From Frigoribacterium sp. MEB024 (GTDB taxonomy: Bacteria; Actinomycetota; Actinomycetes; Actinomycetales; Microbacteriaceae), in NCBI RefSeq assembly GCF_000878135.1, contig NZ_JXQZ01000002.1:55361-119360 (forward strand): DNA of 64,000 nt, in the 5' to 3' direction. The position numbers were made by a program, and so were the translations under genes. Shown in pieces: positions 17,640 to 26,036 of the stretch. Under the pieces are notes generated by a model, which saw nothing but the letters and a program-made list of their open reading frames with translations, was not told where the DNA came from and searched no databases. Every line of letters begins with the position of its first letter. The stretch's first letter is position 1.

Positions 17640-19388
17640 TCAGCGAGAGAGGGGGACCTCGATCACCACCGGGCCGTCGTACCGGGCGACGAGAGCCTGG
17701 TCGAGCTCTGCCCGCGTGGCCGCCTCGACGTACCGCCAGCCGTAGGCGAGTGCGAGAGCCGCGAGGTCGACCTCGTGCGGGGTGAACTGCACACGGGTCA
17801 TCGCCTCGGGCGACGCCGTGGCCGCGACCTCGAGTCCGTCGAAGATCGTGCCGCCCCCGTCGTTGCCGACGACCACCTGCAGCCGGGGCCTGGTCTCACC
17901 GAGGCCGAGGAGCATCGAGCCGACGTCGTGCAGCAACGTCAGGTCGCCGACGAGCACCCGGGTGGTGCCGGCTGCGGGGTCGTCGCGCTGGCTGGCGAGA
18001 GCGATGCCCGTGGCGGTCGCGATCGTGCCGTCGATGCCCGCGAGCCCCCGGTTGGCGTGCACGGGGATCTTCTTGCCCGGCACGACCTGGTCGAGCTCGC
18101 GGATCAACCTCGACGCCCCCAGCACGAGTCGGTCGTGCGGCCAACTGACGCGCCAGAGGGCCTCGGCCAGGGCTCGACGCGTGACCGGCCGCCGCAGCAG
18201 CTGGACCTCGCGACGCAGGAACTCGGCCTGCTCGGCCGCTTCGCTCCGATCGGACGCTCCCTCGACCGTGGTGGCGTCGGTCTGGTCGGGGTCCTGCCGG
18301 GCGGCCTCGGCCTCGGCCTCGAGCAGCCGACGACCGGTGTGGACCCAGCGCCCCACCCACGCACGGTGGACGGCATCGTCGGTCGAACCGGCCCCCGAGG
18401 AGGCGCGGCTCACCTCGACGGCCTCGACCACGCGGGCCGAGCGACTCGGGTCGTAGGCCTCGGCCCCCGCCGCACGGACGACGACGACCTCGATACCGTC
18501 GCGGGTGAGCAGCGAGGGGATCTGACGGCTGAGGGTGGGGTGCCCGAAGACCACCACCCGACGGACGCGACCGCCGAAGTCGGGGTCGTCGAGCAGGGCA
18601 CGGTACGACGAGACCAGGTGCGGCCCGAAGCGTGCCCCGCTCGAGACCTCGGCCACGAGCGGGGCGCCCAGTGCCCGGGCGACGGCCTCGGCCTCGGGCC
18701 CGGCGGCGTGCCCGGCGACGACCAGGGTCGCGGGGTCGGTGTCGACCTCGAGGGCGGTCGGTGCCGCGGTGGGCGCGAGCTCGATCGGCTCGGGGCGGGC
18801 GGCGGGCAACGACTGCTCGCCGGACGACAGGGGCTCTCGGAACGCGACGTTCAGCTGGACCGGGCCGCGTGACCGCCCGAGGGCGCCGTGGGAGTCGCCG
18901 CCGAGGGCCTCGGCGACGGCCTCTCGGGCGAGGGTGCGGACGGCTTCGTGGTCGATCGGACCGGAGCGCGGTGCCTCGACGTCGCGCACCCAGCCGACGG
19001 CGCTCGCGAAGAGACCCGGTTGCACCGTGGTCTGGTTCGCGCCGATCCCGCGCATCTCGAGGGGACGGTCGGCGCTCAGCACGATCAGCGGCACACCCGA
19101 GTGGTGTGCCTCGAGCACGGCAGGGTGGAGGTTCGCCACGGCGGTGCCCGACGTGGTGATCACGACGCTCGGGACGCCCGTCTCGGCGGCGAGGCCGAGT
19201 GCGAGGAACCCACCCGAGCGCTCGTCGATGCGGACGTGGACCGTCAGCCGACCGGCCGTCTCGAACTCGGCGGCGGCGAGGGCCAGGGCCTGGCTGCGGG
19301 AGCCGGGGCTGAGCACCACGTCACGGACCCCGGCATCGGCGAGGGACGCGAGCAGCGACAGGGCGTACTCGGTCGACGGGCTGGTCAC
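17640..19388 (-). CDS. menD: 2-succinyl-5-enolpyruvyl-6-hydroxy-3-cyclohexene-1-carboxylate (SEPHCHC) synthase
   Basis: 582 residues, ThDP-dependent. N-terminal VVLSPGSRSQALALA and RIDERSGGFLALGLA (catalytic Glu) are MenD signatures, and the C-terminal half has GDLTLLHDVGSM and NDGGGTIF for Mg-ThDP binding. It joins isochorismate and 2-oxoglutarate. GTG 19388 directly abuts the TAA of the upstream PLDc_N gene (TAAGTG), so the two are co-translated. A motif copy at 18398-18407 encodes part of a linker (VSRASSGAG) between domains. Confidence 0.93.
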   Translation of the reverse strand: MTSPSTEYALSLLASLADAGVRDVVLSPGSRSQALALAAAEFETAGRLTVHVRIDERSGGFLALGLAAETGVPSVVITTSGTAVANLHPAVLEAHHSGVPLIVLSADRPLEMRGIGANQTTVQPGLFASAVGWVRDVEAPRSGPIDHEAVRTLAREAVAEALGGDSHGALGRSRGPVQLNVAFREPLSSGEQSLPAARPEPIELAPTAAPTALEVDTDPATLVVAGHAAGPEAEAVARALGAPLVAEVSSGARFGPHLVSSYRALLDDPDFGGRVRRVVVFGHPTLSRQIPSLLTRDGIEVVVVRAAGAEAYDPSRSARVVEAVEVSRASSGAGSTDDAVHRAWVGRWVHTGRRLLEAEAEAARQDPDQTDATTVEGASDRSEAAEQAEFLRREVQLLRRPVTRRALAEALWRVSWPHDRLVLGASRLIRELDQVVPGKKIPVHANRGLAGIDGTIATATGIALASQRDDPAAGTTRVLVGDLTLLHDVGSMLLGLGETRPRLQVVVGNDGGGTIFDGLEVAATASPEAMTRVQFTPHEVDLAALALAYGWRYVEAATRAELDQALVARYDGPVVIEVPLSR

Positions 19389-19748
19389 TTACTGCTTGCC
19401 GGTCTTGTCGTCGTTGTCGAGGTCGAGCAGCTCTTGCTCGAGTCGACGGATGCGCTCGTCGGTCGTCTCGCGGTCGAGGTCGCTCGTGGTGCGCCAGGAC
19501 GTCCCGGAGAACTCGGGGTCGTCGTCGGGTGCCACGGTGCGCGTCGTGGCGGGGCGACCGCTCTTGCGCGCCCGCCCGAGCACGAACCACAGCACGGCCC
19601 CGATGACGGGGAGGAGGACGATGATGACGGCCCAGAGCGGCTTGTTGAGTGCCCGGAACCGTGAGGCGTCGGCGAACAGGCAGTCGATGAGCGCGAAGAT
19701 GACGAATGCCGCCGCGGCGACGATGCCCACGATGAAGAGCCTGACCAT
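19389..19748 (-). CDS. PLDc_N domain small membrane protein
   Basis: 119 residues with two hydrophobic helices, MVRLFIVGIVAAAAFVIFALI and LWAVIIVLLPVIGAVLWFVL, the pair typical of the PLDc_N domain, followed by a charged tail. There is no HKD catalytic domain, so it is not a phospholipase. Genes of this type commonly sit beside menD in actinobacteria; the role is unknown. TAGGCT 6 nt upstream of the ATG (19755-19760) marks a leaderless promoter for this gene and menD. Confidence 0.8.
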   Translation of the reverse strand: MVRLFIVGIVAAAAFVIFALIDCLFADASRFRALNKPLWAVIIVLLPVIGAVLWFVLGRARKSGRPATTRTVAPDDDPEFSGTSWRTTSDLDRETTDERIRRLEQELLDLDNDDKTGKQ

Positions 19749-19910
19749 GGACCGAGCCTAGTTCTCGATCCGGTGCAACGCCTGATGGTCGGTCGGCCGT
19801 TGCGGAGCTGTGACGTACGGCTCCCGGGGTGCTGCACCGCGCCTCCTCGGCCGGCGGTCCGGGTTCGCGCGGGCCGTCCGCCGCGCGGCGGGCGCACACC
19901 TCGCGGACCG

Positions 19911-19916
19911 TAGACT
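19911..19916 (+). promoter_or_regulatory. Leaderless-type -10 element
   Basis: TAGACT followed by 7 nt and the GTG at 19924. Confidence 0.45.
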
Positions 19917-19923
19917 CCTCGTC

Positions 19924-20217
19924 GTGAAACCCTGGCTCAAGTACTCGATCGTCCGCCTCGGCCTGTTCGCCGTCGTGCTGGGCCTCCTGCTGGTGCTGAG
20001 GTTCGACCCCTTCTGGGCCACGCTGATCGCGGCGGTCGTCGGGTTCTGCGTCTCGTACCTGTTCTTCGCACCCCTGCGCCGCAAGGTCGCCCTCGACCTC
20101 GCCGACCGCCGGTCGCGCCCGGCGAAGCTCGACGACGACTCGGTCGCCGAGGACGAGGCGATCGCCGAGGACGCGGGCGACGGCGATCGCGCGCGCCGCC
20201 TCGACGGTCAGTCCTGA
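19924..20217 (+). CDS. DUF4229-type small membrane protein
   Basis: 97 residues from GTG 19924: VKPWLKYSIVRLGLFAVVLG, then two transmembrane helices (LFAVVLGLLLVL and LIAAVVGFCVSYLFF), then APLRRKVALDLADR and an acidic tail. This matches the short DUF4229 proteins found near men genes in actinobacteria. Function unknown. Longer frames upstream start inside the promoter region and are not supported. Confidence 0.7.
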   Translation: MKPWLKYSIVRLGLFAVVLGLLLVLRFDPFWATLIAAVVGFCVSYLFFAPLRRKVALDLADRRSRPAKLDDDSVAEDEAIAEDAGDGDRARRLDGQS

Positions 20218-20263
20218 TCCTCTCGGGCCGAACGCCCGGGGCAGATCCTGGAAGAGCAGACCC

Positions 20264-21220
20264 CTAGAAGAAGAGGGCGGCCGACAGGGCCAGGGCCCAG
20301 ACCAGTGCCGTCAACGACGACAGCTGTAGGGCGAGGATGAGCTCCCGCGGGGTCTTGCCCGTGACGCCGATGACCGCGGCGGGCACCGCGACGACGAGCG
20401 TGAAATAGACGTAGGGCGCGTGCAGGTACAGGAAAGCGAAGTACACGAGGATGAAGAACGGCAGCAGCAGGAAGAGCGCGTAGAGCGCCCGGGCCACCGG
20501 GTCGCCGACGACGACCGCGAGGGTGCGCTTGCCGGCGGCGGTGTCTTGCGGGATGTCGCGCACGTTGTTGATCATCAGGACCGCGCAGGCGAACAGCCCG
20601 GCGGCGACCCCGGCCACCCAGGCGTCGAACGGGAACTCTCGCAGCTGCACGAACGTCGTGCCCGCGGTCGCGACGAGCCCGAAGAACACGAAGACGAAGA
20701 GCTCGCCCAGGGCGTTGTAGCCGTAGGGCCGTTTCCCGCCCGTGTAGAACCACGCGGCGACGACCGCGGCGGCACCGACGGCGAGCAGCCACCAGATCTG
20801 GGTGATGACGACGACGACGACACCGGCGACGGCCGCGAGGGCGAAGAACGCGAGCGCCACCTTCAGCACGGTCTTCGGGCGGACGCTGCCCGAACCGGTC
20901 AGGCGTGAGGGCCCGACCCGGAAGTCGTCGGTGCCGCGGATGCCGTCCGAGTAGTCGTTCGAGTAGTTGACGCCGACCTGCAAGAACACCGCGACGGCGA
21001 GGCAGAGCAGCGCCAGGGTGAGGTCCCAGCCGCCGTTCGCCCGAGCGACGCCGGTGCCGAGGGCGACCGGGGCGATGCCCAAGGGCAGGGTGCGCAGGCG
21101 CGCACCGCCGATCCAGTCGCCGGCGGTCACTCGACGGGCCGGCTGCTTGCCGGGCCGCCCGCCGGGTCGGCCACCGGGGCGGCCGCTGCGCTTGGGGGTC
21201 GGGGTCTTCGTCTTCGCCAC
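20264..21220 (-). CDS. menA: 1,4-dihydroxy-2-naphthoate polyprenyltransferase
   Basis: 318 residues, UbiA superfamily with 8-9 membrane helices. The Asp-rich catalytic motif is GVNYSNDYSDGIRG near residue 85, with a second in INNVRDIPQD near residue 220. It prenylates 1,4-dihydroxy-2-naphthoate in the membrane to demethylmenaquinone. The start is a GTG with TAGACT 7 nt upstream (21228-21233). The N-terminus carries a Lys/Arg/Gly tail (RPGGRPGGRPGK), unusual for MenA and possibly a short codon-repeat expansion. Confidence 0.93.
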   Translation of the reverse strand: MAKTKTPTPKRSGRPGGRPGGRPGKQPARRVTAGDWIGGARLRTLPLGIAPVALGTGVARANGGWDLTLALLCLAVAVFLQVGVNYSNDYSDGIRGTDDFRVGPSRLTGSGSVRPKTVLKVALAFFALAAVAGVVVVVITQIWWLLAVGAAAVVAAWFYTGGKRPYGYNALGELFVFVFFGLVATAGTTFVQLREFPFDAWVAGVAAGLFACAVLMINNVRDIPQDTAAGKRTLAVVVGDPVARALYALFLLLPFFILVYFAFLYLHAPYVYFTLVVAVPAAVIGVTGKTPRELILALQLSSLTALVWALALSAALFF

Positions 21221-21248
21221 GGGGTCGAGTCTAGTTCGCAGCCGGCTA

Positions 21249-22439
21249 TCAGCTTGCCGCGAGATCGGCGACGAGGCGGGTCAGGGCCACCCGGTCCGGC
21301 TTGCCGCTCGCGAGCAAGGGCACCGTGTCGACCCGGACGATGCGGTCGGGTGCCGCGGCACGACCGGCGACGGCCGCCACCGCGGACCGCAAGGCCGCGA
21401 GGTCGTCGGCCGCCGGGTCGTCGGCCGCCAGGTCGTCGGCCGCAGTCAGCACGGGAGGCGCGGCGTCGGTGACCACGACGGGCACCTCGCCCCACCGGGC
21501 GTGCGCCGCGCGGACGACCACGGCGTCGGCGAGCCCCGGCTGCTCGCGCACGACCCGCTCGACGACGCCGAGCGACACCTTCTCACCGCCCGAGACGATC
21601 ACGTCGTCGAGCCGGCCGCTGACGGTCAGCACCCCGTCGGGCGACACCGTGCCCGCGTCGCCCGTGCGGTACCACCGCAGGCCGTCGCGCGTGACGAAGG
21701 CCGCGGCCGTGCGCTCGGGATCGTCGAGGTACCCCTCGGCCAGCGACGGCCCGCTCAGCTCGACCTGGCCGTCGACGACCTCGACACGGGTGCGGCCCAC
21801 GGGCACGCCGTCGTACACGCACCCGCCGCTGGTCTCGCTCGACCCGTAGGTGCGCACGACGGTGACGCCCAGCCGGCGAGCCCGCTCCACGAGGGCTGCG
21901 GGGGTCGCCTGGCCGCCCACCAGCAGGGCGTCGAAGCGGCGCAGCACGTCCGCCACGGCACGATCGGCCTCGGCGGCGTCGAGCGCCGTCGAGAGTTGGG
22001 CCGGCACGAGGGACGAGTACCGCACGGCGTGATCGAGCCGCTCGGCGGCGGCGACGAAGGCACCGATGTCGAAGTGCCCCGGCGCGAGCAGGGCCGGCTC
22101 GGTCCCGGCGGCGAGCGAACGGACCAGCACGTTCAGGCCCGCGACGTAGTGCGCCGGCAGGGCGAGCACCCACTGCCCCGGCCCGGCCAGGGCGCCGTCG
22201 GCCGCGGCGGCACCGGCGAGCACGGCGTCGGAGGACAGCGCCACGCGCTTGGGGCGTCCGCTCGAGCCGCTGGTCTCGACGACCAGCGACACCGCCTGCG
22301 GCACGACCCCGGGCAGGTCCACGGGCACTCGGTCGTCGGTCCGGGGCGCCACGGCGGGGCCACCGTCGAGCGCGACCCGGAGCGCGTCGAGCACGGCACC
22401 GGGGTCACGCGCGTCGACGGGGAGCAGGGGGCGGGTCAC
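21249..22439 (-). CDS. menE: o-succinylbenzoate--CoA ligase
   Basis: 396 residues of the ANL acyl-adenylating superfamily, short as is typical for actinobacterial MenE. P-loop ETSGSSGRPKRVALSS, then TYGSSETSGG, YRTGDAG and GRLDDVIVSGGEKVSL, with the catalytic Lys in LLASGKPDRV at the C-terminus. It activates o-succinylbenzoate with CoA. GTG 22439 is preferred because AGAGG lies about 8 nt upstream; GTG 22448 is in frame too. A run of three 15-bp units (21401-21445) encodes LAADD-PAADD-LAALR in the C-terminal domain. Confidence 0.92.
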   Translation of the reverse strand: MTRPLLPVDARDPGAVLDALRVALDGGPAVAPRTDDRVPVDLPGVVPQAVSLVVETSGSSGRPKRVALSSDAVLAGAAAADGALAGPGQWVLALPAHYVAGLNVLVRSLAAGTEPALLAPGHFDIGAFVAAAERLDHAVRYSSLVPAQLSTALDAAEADRAVADVLRRFDALLVGGQATPAALVERARRLGVTVVRTYGSSETSGGCVYDGVPVGRTRVEVVDGQVELSGPSLAEGYLDDPERTAAAFVTRDGLRWYRTGDAGTVSPDGVLTVSGRLDDVIVSGGEKVSLGVVERVVREQPGLADAVVVRAAHARWGEVPVVVTDAAPPVLTAADDLAADDPAADDLAALRSAVAAVAGRAAAPDRIVRVDTVPLLASGKPDRVALTRLVADLAAS

Positions 22440-22521
22440 GCGCCGCACCTCTGAAAGGACCGTCGGAGGCGACGCGAACGGTCGCCCGGCCCTGACGGGC
22501 TCGCCACCGCGGACGCGGACA

Positions 22522-23430
22522 TCAGTACTGCCAGGGGAAGGGCGACCAGTCGGGCGCGCGCTTCTCGAGGAACGAGTCGCGCCCCTCGACGGCCTCGTCG
22601 GTGCCGTAGGCCAGACGGGTCGCCTCGCCCGCGAAGACCTGCTGACCGACGATGCCGTCGTCGGTCGCGTTGAAGGCGAACTTGAGCATGCGGATGGCGG
22701 TCGGGGACTTGGTCAGGATGGTCCGGGCCATCTCGAGCGCCTCGCGTTCGAGGTCGGCGTGCGGCACGACGCGGTTCACGGCCCCCATCTGGTAGGCGCG
22801 ATCGGCGCTGTACTCTTCGGCGAGGAAGAACACCTCGCGTGCGAACTTCTGCCCGATCTGCTTGGCGAAGTAGGCGCTGCCGTACCCCGCGTCGAACGAG
22901 CCCACGTCGGCGTCGGTCTGCTTGAACCTGCCGTGCTCGCGACTGGCGATCGTCAGGTCGCAGACGACGTGCAGCGAGTGGCCGCCACCCGCCGCCCACC
23001 CGGGCACCACGGCGATGACGACCTTGGGCATGAACCGGATCAGACGCTGCACCTCGAGGATGTGCAATCGACCGGCCGACGCCGGGTCGGGCACGTTCGC
23101 CTGGTCACCCTCGGCCTTGTAGCCGTCACGACCACGGATGCGCTGGTCCCCGCCGCTGCAGAACGCCCAGCCGCCGTCCTTCGCGCTGGGACCGTTGCCG
23201 GTGAGCAGGACGACCCCGATGCGGCTGTTCATGCGGGCGTCGTCGAGCACCCGGTAGAGCTCGTCGACCGTGTGCGGCCGGAACGCGTTGCGCACCTCGG
23301 GACGGTCGAAGGCCACGCGGGCCACGCGGCCGTCGACGCTGTGGTGGTAGGTGACGTCGGTCAGGGCGTCGAAGCCCTCGACGCTGCGCCACTCGGTCGG
23401 ATCGAACAGGTCGGACACCTCGGAAGCCAT
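22522..23430 (-). CDS. menB: 1,4-dihydroxy-2-naphthoyl-CoA synthase
   Basis: 302 residues, crotonase fold. FCSGGDQRIRGRDGY and PGWAAGGGHSLHVVCDLTIA form the oxyanion hole, SFDAGYGSAYFAKQIGQ is diagnostic of MenB, and WSPFPWQY is its usual C-terminus. It cyclises o-succinylbenzoyl-CoA. TAGGCT lies 6 nt upstream of the ATG (23437-23442). menB and menE are on the same strand 82 bp apart. Confidence 0.95.
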   Translation of the reverse strand: MASEVSDLFDPTEWRSVEGFDALTDVTYHHSVDGRVARVAFDRPEVRNAFRPHTVDELYRVLDDARMNSRIGVVLLTGNGPSAKDGGWAFCSGGDQRIRGRDGYKAEGDQANVPDPASAGRLHILEVQRLIRFMPKVVIAVVPGWAAGGGHSLHVVCDLTIASREHGRFKQTDADVGSFDAGYGSAYFAKQIGQKFAREVFFLAEEYSADRAYQMGAVNRVVPHADLEREALEMARTILTKSPTAIRMLKFAFNATDDGIVGQQVFAGEATRLAYGTDEAVEGRDSFLEKRAPDWSPFPWQY

Positions 23431-23483
23431 GTCGCCAGCCTACCGACGGGGTCCGACGTCGCCCCGACCGCGGTGGCCCGCGA

Positions 23484-23918
23484 TCAGACCCTCGAGACGA
23501 ACCGACCGATCAGCCAGACGAGCACGAACGGGTTCGACAGCGAACTGAGGACCACCGCGGCCACACCCCACCAGCGGCCGCGGCGCATGACGACGGCCAT
23601 CAGCCCGACGACCCCGACGACGATCGAGGCCAGCAGGGTGACGAGGGCGAGGACGGCGGCGGGGCTCACGGCGTCCGCGGCGAGGAGGCCCAGGGCCAGC
23701 CCGTCCAGGGCGAGCAGCACGACCGCCAGGACGAACGTGACGACGCCCAGCCGTCGGCTGCGCGGAGGCCGGTCGACCACGTCGTGACCGGGGCCGTCGA
23801 AGACCTGGAGCCCGTCCGACTGCGACGCGGCGGAGCCGTCGCCGTCACGCCCACGGGTGGGGAGCTCGTCGTCCGACCACTCCGGTTCTCGGGCGGGTAC
23901 GGGTTCGCGGTCGACCAT
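23484..23918 (-). CDS. Uncharacterised membrane protein with acidic N-terminus
   Basis: 144 residues. The first ~60 are polar and acidic (REPEWSDDELPTRGRDGD) and look disordered; then three hydrophobic helices: VTFVLAVVLLALDGLALGLL, LALVTLLASIVVGVVGLMAV, and the helix around VLSSLSNPFVLVWLIGRF. I recognise no domain. It is divergent from menC with about 40 bp between starts and downstream of nothing obvious, so it may share control with menC. Confidence 0.6.
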   Translation of the reverse strand: MVDREPVPAREPEWSDDELPTRGRDGDGSAASQSDGLQVFDGPGHDVVDRPPRSRRLGVVTFVLAVVLLALDGLALGLLAADAVSPAAVLALVTLLASIVVGVVGLMAVVMRRGRWWGVAAVVLSSLSNPFVLVWLIGRFVSRV

Positions 23919-23960
23919 GACGCACGACCTTACCGGGGTCGCCGGTGCGACACTGAACGG

Positions 23961-24977
23961 ATGCCGACCGTCGACCGCGCACCGTCCACCACTCCCCCGC
24001 TGCCTCCCCTGGCCGAACTGGTCGAGGGTGCCCACGTCGTCCGCCTCCCCCTCCGCACGCGGTTCCGCGGGCTCGACGAGCGCGAGGCCCTGCTGGTCGA
24101 GGGCCCGTCGGGCTGGACCGAGTTCAGCCCCTTCCTCGAGTACGGGCCGGCCGAGTCGGCAGCCTGGCTCGCGGCCACGATCGACTTCGGCTGGGGCCGA
24201 CTCCCCGACATGGGTGTCCGACGGGTGGCGGTCAACGCCACCCTGCCGGCGGTCGCCGCCGACCGGGTGCCCGACGTGCTCGCCCGCTACCGGGGCTGCC
24301 GGACGGTCAAGGTCAAGGTCGCCGAACGCGGACAGACCCTCGCGGACGACATCGCCCGCGTCGCCGCGGCCCGCGAGTGGGTCGGCCCCGAGGGCCGCGT
24401 CCGCGTCGACGCCAACGGGGGCTGGTCGGTCGAGTCGGCCGAGGAGGCGCTGGTCGGCCTGGCACCGTACGCCCTGGAATACGCGGAACAGCCGTGCGCC
24501 ACGGTGCCCGAGCTCGCCGAGCTGCGACGCCGCGTCTCGGGTCTGGGCGTCCCCGTCGCGGCCGACGAGAGCGTCCGGAAGGCCGACGACCCGTTGGCCG
24601 TCGCCCGGGCCGGTGCCGCGGACCTGCTCGTGATCAAGGCTCAACCGCTCGGTGGCGTCACCGCCGCGCTCCGGATCGTCGCCGCGGCCGGGCTGCCCGT
24701 CGTCGTCTCGAGCGCCCTCGACACGTCGGTCGGGCTCAGCATGGGCGCGCACCTCGCCGCCGCCGTGCCGGACCTCCGCCACGACTGCGGTCTCGGCACG
24801 GCCGCCCTGCTCGGGGCCGACGTGACGCGCGATCCCCTGCTACCCGTCGACGGGGAGGTCGACGTGCGCCGTGTCGACGTCGACCTCGACCTGCTCCGCC
24901 GTCACGCGGTGGACGACGACCGACGGGGGATGTGGCTGGACCGGCTTCGCGCCTCCTACGCGGTGCTCGCCGACTGA
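23961..24977 (+). CDS. menC: o-succinylbenzoate synthase
   Basis: 338 residues, enolase superfamily (muconate-lactonising subgroup), actinobacterial MenC type. Catalytic KVKVAE (Lys), metal ligands VDANGGW (Asp), EYAEQP (Glu) and ADESV (Asp), then VIKAQPLGG (second Lys). It dehydrates SHCHC to o-succinylbenzoate. ATG 23961 chosen because the preceding frame is antisense to the neighbouring gene. The last codons (CGCGCCTCCTAC, RASYAV) include an exact 10-nt copy of the interspersed motif. Confidence 0.92.
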   Translation: MPTVDRAPSTTPPLPPLAELVEGAHVVRLPLRTRFRGLDEREALLVEGPSGWTEFSPFLEYGPAESAAWLAATIDFGWGRLPDMGVRRVAVNATLPAVAADRVPDVLARYRGCRTVKVKVAERGQTLADDIARVAAAREWVGPEGRVRVDANGGWSVESAEEALVGLAPYALEYAEQPCATVPELAELRRRVSGLGVPVAADESVRKADDPLAVARAGAADLLVIKAQPLGGVTAALRIVAAAGLPVVVSSALDTSVGLSMGAHLAAAVPDLRHDCGLGTAALLGADVTRDPLLPVDGEVDVRRVDVDLDLLRRHAVDDDRRGMWLDRLRASYAVLAD

Positions 24978-25022
24978 CGTCGGTCCACGCGGCTCATCGG
25001 GCGACGCCGAGGCGCCGGTCGA

Positions 25023-26036
25023 TCAGAGACCCGAGTAGGCGTGCAGACCCTTGAAGAAGACGTTGACGACCGAGAAGTTGAACATGACGGCGGCGAAGCC
25101 GATGATCGACAACCACGACGAGCGGGCCCCACGCCACCCACGGGTCGCCCGCGCGTGGATGTACCCGGCGTAGAGCACCCAGATGATGAAGGTCCAGACC
25201 TCTTTGGTGTCCCAGCCCCAGTAGCGGCCCCAAGCCCGCTCGGCCCAGATGGCACCGGCGATAAGGGTGAAGGTCCAGAGAACGAAGCCGACCAGGGCGA
25301 TGCGGTAGGCCAGGTCTTCGAGGCGCTCGGCACCCGGGAGGGTGTCGAGGAAGCGCAGACCGGCGAGCTTGGACTGCTCACGCTTCGTCTGCACGAGCTG
25401 GGCGGCCGAGAGCCCGGCGGCGATGGCGAAGAACGCGGTGCCGAGGATGGCCACGAAGACGTGGATCACCAGCCACGCCGACTGGAGCGCCGGCGGCAGA
25501 GGCGAGACCGCCACGTAGTAGTTGACGGTGCCGATCGCGAGCAGCACCAGGTTGAGGCCCATGACGTACGCGCCGAGGAACCGCAGGTTGACCACCAGCT
25601 GCACGGCCAGGTAGACGCCGACGATGATCGCGGTGCCGGTGAGGGAGAACTCGAACATGTTGGCCCACGGCACGCGACCGGCGGCGAGGCCGCGCAGCAC
25701 GACCGAGGCGACGTGCACGACGAACCCGAGCAGCATCATCGCGATGGCGACGCGCTCGAAGCTCGACGCCTTGGCGGGCGCACCGGTGGAGGCGGAGGCC
25801 GCCCCGCCCGCACCGCGTGACGGCCGGTCGAGGACGACGGTGCTGCCACCCGCTGCCGAACGTGAGACGGACGCCGTCGCGAGGGCTTCGGCCTTGGCGG
25901 CACGGGCCGCCGCCTGCTGGGCGTCACCGGACCGCTTCGCCAGGTCGAGGGCGAAGGCCACGAACGAGATCGTGTAGATGGCCATCGCCGAGTACACGGC
26001 GACGAGCGAGTAGTAGGCGAGGTCGGCGGTCACCAT
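25023..26036 (-). CDS. ccsB: Cytochrome c biogenesis protein CcsB/CcsA (ResC)
   Basis: 337 residues, multi-pass membrane protein with the haem-handling WWD domain: WAERAWGRYWGWDTKEVWTF near residue 265, followed by ATRGWRGARSSW. With ResB it carries haem across the membrane and attaches it to CxxCH apocytochromes (System II). The ATG overlaps the resB stop by one base (TGATG). Last gene of the tlpA-ccdA-resB-ccsB operon. Confidence 0.93.
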   Translation of the reverse strand: MVTADLAYYSLVAVYSAMAIYTISFVAFALDLAKRSGDAQQAAARAAKAEALATASVSRSAAGGSTVVLDRPSRGAGGAASASTGAPAKASSFERVAIAMMLLGFVVHVASVVLRGLAAGRVPWANMFEFSLTGTAIIVGVYLAVQLVVNLRFLGAYVMGLNLVLLAIGTVNYYVAVSPLPPALQSAWLVIHVFVAILGTAFFAIAAGLSAAQLVQTKREQSKLAGLRFLDTLPGAERLEDLAYRIALVGFVLWTFTLIAGAIWAERAWGRYWGWDTKEVWTFIIWVLYAGYIHARATRGWRGARSSWLSIIGFAAVMFNFSVVNVFFKGLHAYSGL